NCBI GenBank assembly: GCA_028023455.1
Contig: JAQFVV010000002.1
Location: 30,699,725-30,763,724, forward strand
DNA: 64,000 nt
Reading direction: 5' to 3'
Origin: Epiperipatus broadwayi
Taxonomy: Eukaryota; Onychophora; Udeonychophora; Euonychophora; Peripatidae
Shown here: piece after piece, positions 57,660 to 64,000 of the stretch
How the letters are laid out: each line of letters begins with the position of its first letter
Numbering within the stretch: the first letter of the stretch is position 1
Translations under genes and position numbers: made by a program
The notes under the pieces: model-generated
Told to the model about the DNA's origin: nothing
What the model saw: the letters and a program-made list of their open reading frames with translations, nothing else
The model's database searches: none

Positions 57660-58710
57660 TTACAGAGCACTGATAATATAAACTTATTCACAAAACAATG
57701 AGGTCCAAAAATGTTACCAAGATAGTTTACAAGGCAGATCTCTAAGGAATCATTTTAAATGAATTTGCAAATAATGCCAGCTTTATTTTATGACAATACC
57801 AATTTATTTGTCAGATAAAAAATGGCTACTTTTATCGGAGCACCAATTTGTTATATAGTAATAAATCCAGCATCGATACTCAAAAAGGTTGAAAGTTTTA
57901 TGAGTGGCAAAGTTTATTTTTATAATAGTCAAGCCGCTGTACAGTTTAAAATATTAATTCAGATGAAATTCTAGCAATTTTAATGAAAGTGGTCTAGCAT
58001 ATATGCTGATAATGTGAAATTTTTACACAATAACGAAATCTGAAAATATTATTAAGATTCCAACAGAGAACATTTTAAATGAACTTGCCAATAATGCCCA
58101 TATTTTCTTATTTCAATGCAGATCTATTTATCAAACAAAAAGAGGCTTTTTATCTGATCTCCAGTTTGTTATTTAGTAATAATTCAATGCACCGATGACA
58201 AAAAGGCTGACATTTTTTATTAGCAATAATTTTTGCCTTTATACAATCAAGCCAACTTACAGTTTCAAATATTAATCGAAATGAAATTTTAATGATTTTG
58301 ATGAGGCCTTAAATATTTTATAGCATGTTGATAATATAAATTTATTCACAGAACAACCAAGTTGGAAAATATTAAGATAATTCACAAACCAGATCCCTAA
58401 AGAATCATTTTAAATGAATTTCCAAAATAACACTATTTGTTATTTACAGTTCATTAAAATCATTAGAATTTTATCTGAATTAATATTTGAAATTGTAAGC
58501 TGACTTGATTAATATAAAAACAAAAATCATTGTTACTAAAAGGTTTAAGACTTTTTGAGTGCCAGTGCTCGATTTATTAATATGTAACTAACTGGAGCTT
58601 ATATAAACATGGGTGTTATTTATAAATCCACTTAAAGAAATTCTCTAGGATCTGGTTTGTGAATTACCTTAGTGACATTTTCAGACTTGATTGTTCTGTG
58701 AATAAATATA
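57660..58710. repeat. Satellite-like array: three direct units and one inverted unit
   Basis: Units of about 330 bp start near 57680, 58018 and 58335 (ATTCACA.AACAA, ATTTTAAATGAA.TTGC.AATAATGCC, AGTTTAAAATATTAATTCAG). 58440-58705 is an inverted, partly deleted unit (GGATCTGGTTTGTGAATTAC is the complement of text at 58382-58401). No coding content. Confidence 0.8.
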
Positions 58711-58713
58711 TAG

Positions 58714-59061
58714 TAGATACTATACAAAGGCAAAACTCCCCATACAGTAGTGCCACCCTGTGCCAAACAGAGTAATCAATGCAAGCCAGAAGGCTTGTGC
58801 ATAAAATCCCTATCTAGTGCCTACTCATCCAATATCCCCAGACTAGTTTCTGGCTTGTGGACATCATCAGTGAGGAGCCTTGGATCTGAGAGCACTGCAC
58901 CTAGATAGGGATTTTATGCACAAGCCTTCTGGCATCCATTGATTACTCTGTTTGGCACAAGGTGGCACTACTGTATGGGGAGTTTTACCTTTGTTTACAA
59001 CAAATTATGTGCTAGTATAGAGATGGTGATCATGTGATGTTTGATGGTTAGATACTATACA
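58714..59061. mobile_element. Family A fold-back ribozyme element with 13-bp target duplication
   Basis: The direct repeat TAGATACTATACA (58714-58726, 59049-59061) brackets 322 bp. Arms 58729-58825 and 58908-58995 are inverted copies (CAAAACTCCCCATACAGTAG ... complement). The loop has a minus-strand hammerhead-like core, 58845-58882: CCTCA, CTGATGA, TGTCCACAAGCCA, GAAAC, TAGTC, TGGGGA; stem I pairs well, stem II poorly. The right end carries the family end motif GATCATGTGATG. Seven other copies or fragments are in the window. Confidence 0.85.
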
Positions 59062-59249
59062 CATGGTCATATAGTAATATAATACAAATAATAATCAAAT
59101 GTACCTATCTATCTACACACAGATAATCATTTAAACAGGGTAGATTGCATTTTTTGATTACCTTGCATAATTCTTTTTTTTAAAAAAAAAATTTAAATCA
59201 GTATTGGACATATATGATCATCATCATAATGTTAAATGTGGACATATGT

Positions 59250-59820
59250 GGCCATCATCACATTAAAAGAGTTTCCTGTAACTGAAAGGATACCTTTTTG
59301 GTTCTCTTTGAGGCTTAATGGAATAAAGTAAGGCAAATTCCTAATGTCATTTCCTTATATTTTTGTCATTGCAGATGTTTTGTTATATGTTATTCCTATA
59401 TTAAATGAACATGTATGAACTGCTTACCAACATATATTCGTCAGCATAACCAGTTTACTGGATTTTTGTTTTTTTTACATCTAAGTTTAAAATCAAGAAA
59501 CATTGTGGTCTGTCTAAGTTGCCTGAGGTTATCATCATTTTAAAGGAATTTCTTGATAACTGAAAGGAGACCCTTTGATTCCTCTTTGAGGTCTTAAAGG
59601 AATGAATAGGACAAATTCCTAATGTCCATTCATATGTTCTTGTCATTGCAACTGTTATTACTATGTGATTATTCATATAGTAAATGAACATGGATGATCT
59701 GCTCATCAACATGCGCCAGCCAGCATAATGAGCTTACTGTTTTTTTTTATTTCCAAGTTTAAGATCAAGAACCACCATGGTCTTTATTCTCAGTTGTCTG
59801 ATAGTTCTTAACTGAAATAT
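59250..59820. repeat. Two tandem units of about 280 bp
   Basis: Units 59250-59530 and 59531-59820 share AACTGAAAGGA.ACC, CAAATTCCTAATGTC, TTTTTGTCATTGCA and AAGTTTAA.ATCAAGAA. A further single copy lies at 30715-30990. Confidence 0.8.
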
Positions 59821-60794
59821 CAAGATTTCTTTAAGGATACGTATGATATATGTTATTAAAATAGGTAATTTTATTGTGGTAGGTTCTCATTTGAATATTA
59901 TTAGTATCATTTCTATGGAAATTTGTCATCTGTTCTTTATAAATTTATTCATCGTGTACTTTTTCTCGGACTAATTAAGTTACAGGATAAAATGTTAGTC
60001 ATGTTTTTATTACGTAATTTTCAGCTCACATCTAATTTTAATCTAGCAACTGACCTGATAACAATCATCATCATCTTCATATATGAATATTTTTATTTCC
60101 TATTTTTTTTAGTGTTCATTACAAAATGAATACTTTTTAAGTCAATGGATTTACATTTTGAATGGATGGATTATTTATTAAAAATTATTTTCACACTAAA
60201 GCGTTTTATTGACCTCAAAGAAAGTCTTAAGAATCATAATGACCAATCACAGCCTTCCATTGCTTTTCATTTAGTTTTACCATTCATTATTGGAACCATT
60301 TTCATAGCTTAAATATATATTTTTTAAATTTCAAAATCTAATCGGTAGTACTACTTTCTTTTCCAGTGAAACTTTTTTTGAAATAAATAAATAAATGAAA
60401 TTATTAGTGCATCTCTTATTCTTGAATTTGAACCCAATGATCATCAAATGTGTTGCCTTATTTATTATTCACACTGAAGTTTGAATACTGAGAAAATATC
60501 AATTAGTATTTTTCTTCTTCTTGGTATTAGATTAGCTAACTGAAGTGGTTCTGGAAGAGTTCTTGTTTTCTGAGAAAAACAGAGCAATAATTAACCAATT
60601 GAATGTAGCGTACCATGTTTTTTGCTCTAGATTTTACTGCGGCTAACACCTTAGGGAAGTCCAATCATTTTTTAAAAAAATAAACGGATAATATAATAAA
60701 AAAGAGCTGAGGATGTCACTCATTAATTATCATCAATGTTATGCTTCATGGGAGTGCTTAGGAACCCCCAACACACGTTATAGGTATGTATGCA
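59821..60794. other. Non-coding spacer
   Basis: AT-rich, no gene or partnered repeat seen. Confidence 0.4.
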
Positions 60795-61087
60795 TATCAT
60801 CATCATCAACAACCACTATCAATCCACTGCAGTATGAAGATTTCTCCAAGTTCAATCCATCTCCGATCTTTAGCTTCTTTTCTCCACTTCATCCCTTCAC
60901 ACTTTCTTATTTTATCCATCCATTGCACATGTGGTCTCTTTCTGGGTCTTTTACAATCTCTTGGAATCCAGTTTAAGATTTCAATTGTCCATCTATTATC
61001 ATCTCTTCTAGCAATATGTCCAACCCAACTCCACTTCAGTCTTTTAATTTTTTCAATGAGGTCAGAAACACCTGTTTGTGTATATCT
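60795..61087 (-). pseudogene. RTE LINE, C-terminal coding fragment
   Basis: Minus-strand reading LIEKIKRLKWSWVGHIARRD, DNRWTIEILNWIPRDCKRPR and VQWMDKIRKCEGMKWRKEAK is the conserved C-terminus of RTE-clade LINEs. The 3' end has a TGATGATGATGATATG microsatellite (60797-60812). It is cut at 61087 by a 410-bp repeat; the rest of the element continues at 61500. Confidence 0.9.
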
Positions 61088-61502
61088 ATCTTGAGTGTTC
61101 TGTTTCAAAATGTGAATGTATTAACACACACATATATATTTATTTAAATTAGTAATGTACTATTAGATGTTATCCATGCAAGATAGAGACTCTTATGGTC
61201 TTGTTTGCTAAGTGTGTGTGTGTTTTTTTTTAAAAAAAATACGAAATAGCAGCCACACAGTTATAGGATCTGAATAACCTGCCCAAGTAAGAAATAAAAG
61301 TGTTTGGAAGCGAGGCACTTAAAAATTGAATGTGAATGTAGAATTCTTAAGTTATGTGCATTTTAGCAGTTTTCTTAGCTTATTAATTGAAAGACTAAGC
61401 CATTCGGCAATTTGCGATTTACATAGTATGATGATAGAAATATTATTTAAATTATGTCAAACTCTTAGAGAAGATTCTACAGCTCATTCCAAGTCCATCT
61501 CA
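61088..61502. repeat. Direct repeat copy 1, interrupting the RTE element
   Basis: About 410 bp from TTGAGTGTTCTGTTTCAAAA to CATTCCAAGTCCATCT, matching 62505-62912 at more than 90 percent by eye. It replaces about 90 bp of the RTE sequence present in the copy at 55508-55610. Confidence 0.9.
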
Positions 61503-62400
61503 AGTCTCTGTATTGCTCTTCTATTAAGTGTCCAAGTCTCAGATTTATAAGTAAGAACTGGTAAAATACATTTATTAAAAACCTTTCTTTTCAAACACAT
61601 AGGCATATTTCCTTTTAGTATCAAGTTATTTCTATCAAAAGCATTCCAACCAAGTTTAATTCTATGATTAATTTCATCCATTATGTTTCCATCTGTATTA
61701 ATAATCTGACCCAGGTATTTATAACTGTTAACTTCTTCTAACTCATCATAATCAATCTTTATTTTCATATTTTGAGAAAATCCATTAAACTTTACTTTAG
61801 TCTTTTTAACATTTATCTTTAGTCCTACTTTCCTACTTTCATCTGATAATTCCTGCAACATTTCCTGCAGCTCTAAAGCATTATTTACAAAAACCATCTG
61901 CAAAATCTTAATTACTTAAATAATCTCCATTTACATTCACTCTTTTAGCTTTCCATTTTAATTCACAAAATACTTATTGCAGCACTGCTGTAAAAAGTTT
62001 TGGAGATATGGAATCACCCTGTCTTACAGCCTTCTCAATGTTGACTTTCCCAGTATCATTATATAATCTAATTGTTGCTGTTGCATTTTTATAAATATTC
62101 TTCAAAATATGACAATATCCTGGATCTTTCCTTTATGATCCAATGCTTTAATCACTGAAGAAATGTTTATAGAATCAAATGCCTTCTTCATAATCTACAA
62201 ATCCAAAACATAATGGCAACTCATATTCATTTGTCCTTTCTATAAATTCTCTCTGTGCCTGGATATGATCTACTGTATTAAAACCACTTTTAAATCCAGA
62301 TATGTAAATAAATAGTAGGTGAAATTTAGTGCATTCTATTAATATATATGCCGTAAAATCATTGATTGCTATCTGATGCAAAACAATATACTAATTTTCT
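61503..62400 (-). pseudogene. RTE LINE reverse transcriptase
   Basis: Minus strand: CFGFVDYEEGI (motif A, family pattern FVDYEKAFDS, 62210-62178), AVRQGDSISPKLFTAVLQ (motif B, 62030-61977), a DFADG..LFANNALELQEML-like motif C region (61920-61860), SRKVGLKINVKKTK, YKYLGQIINTDGNIMDEINH and KCILPVLTYKSETWTLNRR ending 61503. Frame breaks at about 61905 and 62160. The N-terminal endonuclease is absent. Confidence 0.88.
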
Positions 62401-62504
62401 AATACTATACATGTATTTTGACTAAAAATCCTCATAGATGTACTAGACGTTTGAACACCTGCTGACCATGATGGAGTAGAAGTTTGAGCTTTGTGCATAC
62501 CTGT

Positions 62505-62912
62505 CTTGAGTGCTCTGTTTTCAAAATGTGAACGTATTGACACACACATATATAATTTAATTAAATTAGTAATGCACTATTAGATGTTACCCCCTCAAGA
62601 TAGAGATTCTTATGGTCTTGTCTGCAAATGTGTGTGTTTTTTTAAAAAATACGAAATAGCATCCACACAATTATAGGATCTGAATAACCTGCCCAATTAA
62701 GAAATAAAAGTGTTTGGAAGCGAGGCACTTAAAAATTGAAAGTCAATATAGAATTCTTAAGTTATGTGCATTTTAGCAATTTTTTTAGCTTATTAATTGA
62801 AAGACTAAGACATTCGGCAATTTGCGATTTACATAGTATGATGATAGAAATATTATTTAAATTATGTTAAACTCTTAGAGAAGATTCTACAGCTCATTCC
62901 AAGTCCATCTAG
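62505..62912. repeat. Direct repeat copy 2
   Basis: From TTGAGTGCTCTGTTTTCAAA to CATTCCAAGTCCATCT, followed by unique AGTGATAAATG. Together with 61088-61502 it flanks the RTE reverse transcriptase fragment. Confidence 0.9.
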
Positions 62913-63503
62913 TGATAAATGTGATTGGACTTATAGAGATTTGGCATAGATGTTGAAAATCAGGTCTTGACAGAGTTATGAATGATCTATCATCAATATA
63001 CAAAATAAACGAGTCTTTTCTTGGCCAAGACCATCTGGGTTGATAGGCAATGGTGTTTACTAATGATGGAAATGTTTCATAGTTTGCACTCTAACTTATA
63101 AGAAATAAGAATATTTTATTTTTAAAGGATGTTATGGGTTTACCAAACATGGACATAGATATTTTTTCGCATGTTATTTTAATTACGCTATTCATCTTAA
63201 TTGGAAATGAGTAAGTAGGAATTATTAATCACTTGCTGGAGCAAATCGTAAAAAAAAAATGGTTAATAGACTTCTATCTGTTATGATTTTGAATACGTAG
63301 ATGATCCACAAGAGGTTTTAGCTGATTTATAGTAATGGATTTAAATATAAGATCTAGTACGGTTTTTGTCATAATATGAACACATGCCAATATAAAGATC
63401 TCATAATCAAATGGCAGATAAAGATAAGAGAATTATTGAGAACTGTAAGTGCAACAATTATTTTGAGGTAATTGTTGATTGTGTATATGAAGTTAAAAAT
63501 TAT
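62913..63503. other. Non-coding spacer
   Basis: AT-rich, no feature recognised. Confidence 0.4.
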
Positions 63504-63863
63504 CAAGAAATAAATATTAGTAAAAATCAGTCATATTTCACATGACCTATATAGCTTGTATTACCAATATGTAATATATAAAGAGCCTACTAATAGCTAT
63601 ATAGCTTGTATTACCAATATGTAATATATAAAGAGCCTGCTAATAGCTCTAAACAAGCTTATTTATTTTATTTTTTATGATAAATGCTACAAAAGAAAAT
63701 ACCTGAAGCCTTTATCTATGATGGTCCTCATCCCCAGACCGGTTTCGAGCTATGGCTCTCATCAGTGAGGAGCTTTCTCTTGTAGCATTTATTATAAAAA
63801 ATAAAATAAATAAGCTTGTTTAGAGCTATTAGCAGGCTCTTTATATATTACAAGAAATAAATA
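63504..63863. mobile_element. Fold-back ribozyme element, family D, with 12-bp target duplication
   Basis: The direct repeat AAGAAATAAATA (63505-63516, 63852-63863) brackets 335 bp. Inside are two tandem 50-bp units (63551-63600, 63601-63650; ATAGCTTGTATTACCAATAT). Arms 63621-63692 and 63780-63851 are inverted copies (GCTCTAAACAAGCTTATTTA ... complement), enclosing an 87-bp loop that carries a complete hammerhead on the minus strand. Confidence 0.85.
63731..63772 (-). ncRNA. Hammerhead ribozyme, best match in the window
   Basis: On the minus strand TCCTCA, CTGATGA (63760-63766), GAGCCATAGCTC, GAAA (63744-63747), CCGGTC, TGGGGA. Stem I has six pairs (TCCTCA with TGGGGA, one G-U). Stem II is a perfect GAGC/GCTC with a CATA loop and the preferred G-C closing pair. 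Stem III is the self-complementary ACCGGT. The cleavage triplet is GTC, with the cut expected between 63737 and 63736. Every conserved core base is present. With so short a stem III, dimeric folding is likely, as known for minimal type I hammerheads of retrozymes and Penelope-like elements. Confidence 0.88.
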
Positions 63864-64000
63864 GAAATGTGGTCAACCAAATACAATTCTAATGAAATTG
63901 CCAAGACATATGCTAAATTACTTTCTTTAGCTAATCATAATAATTCACTAAATACTAATGACATTTTTTAAAAATTGATTTACCTGGCAGAGTGTAATGC
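63864..64000. other. Window end, no feature
   Basis: Short AT-rich remainder without a recognisable signal. Confidence 0.5.

Noticed and set aside
1-64000. CRISPR arrays, operons, riboswitches, replication origins
   Set aside because: The window is animal genomic DNA with introns and retroelements; repeats found are inverted or tandem transposable-element units, not CRISPR-like.

Overview
This is a stretch of a large, AT-rich, intron-rich and repeat-rich animal genome, most likely an invertebrate. I cannot name the species. Reasons: one recognisable host gene is split by a long intron, and the rest is a graveyard of metazoan mobile elements (Penelope-like elements, a CR1/L2-like LINE, RTE and Jockey-like LINEs, Ty3/gypsy, mariner, tRNA-derived SINEs, TIR elements). 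There are no bacterial operons or CRISPR arrays, and no intact multi-kb ORF.

Host genes: two plus-strand exons (19173-19340 and 25131-25209) join in frame and encode a middle part of tyrosyl-DNA phosphodiesterase 1 (TDP1), separated by a 5.8-kb intron full of LINE and SINE fragments. Two other exon-like segments, 28451-28541 (-) and 34802-34972 (+), and a 42-codon ORF at 18627-18755 are not assigned to a gene.

Layout: 1-6742, a gag-only LTR retrotransposon on the minus strand (left LTR cut by the window edge). 7261-11287, Penelope-like element 1 as two 5'-truncated copies joined head-to-head; one is interrupted by a 1.7-kb TIR element with 8-bp target duplications. 14450-16250, a second Penelope-like family in the same head-to-head arrangement. 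17-30 kb, TDP1 exons, LINE fragments, SINEs and several fold-back repeats. 31-34 kb, a decayed gypsy pol gene split by a fold-back element. 38.6-39.8 kb, another TIR element with an 8-bp target duplication. 41.5-42.3 kb, a GC-richer island and a 16-base Illumina-adapter match. 44.7-49.7 kb, a nearly full LINE with a PHD/SGNH-type ORF1. 50.8-64 kb, mariner, Jockey-like, RTE, SINE and satellite-like repeats.

The most interesting signal is a set of short fold-back elements that carry hammerhead-ribozyme cores. At least four unrelated sequence families (A, B, C, D) have inverted-repeat arms with hammerhead motifs in the arms or in the loop. One copy of each is bounded by a 12-16 bp direct repeat that looks like a target-site duplication: 17157-17434, 31561-32230, 58714-59061 and 63504-63863. 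The Penelope-like elements nearby show the same head-to-head 5'-truncated joining, and one carries a hammerhead-like relic. I infer that these are non-autonomous ribozyme retroelements mobilised by Penelope-type machinery.
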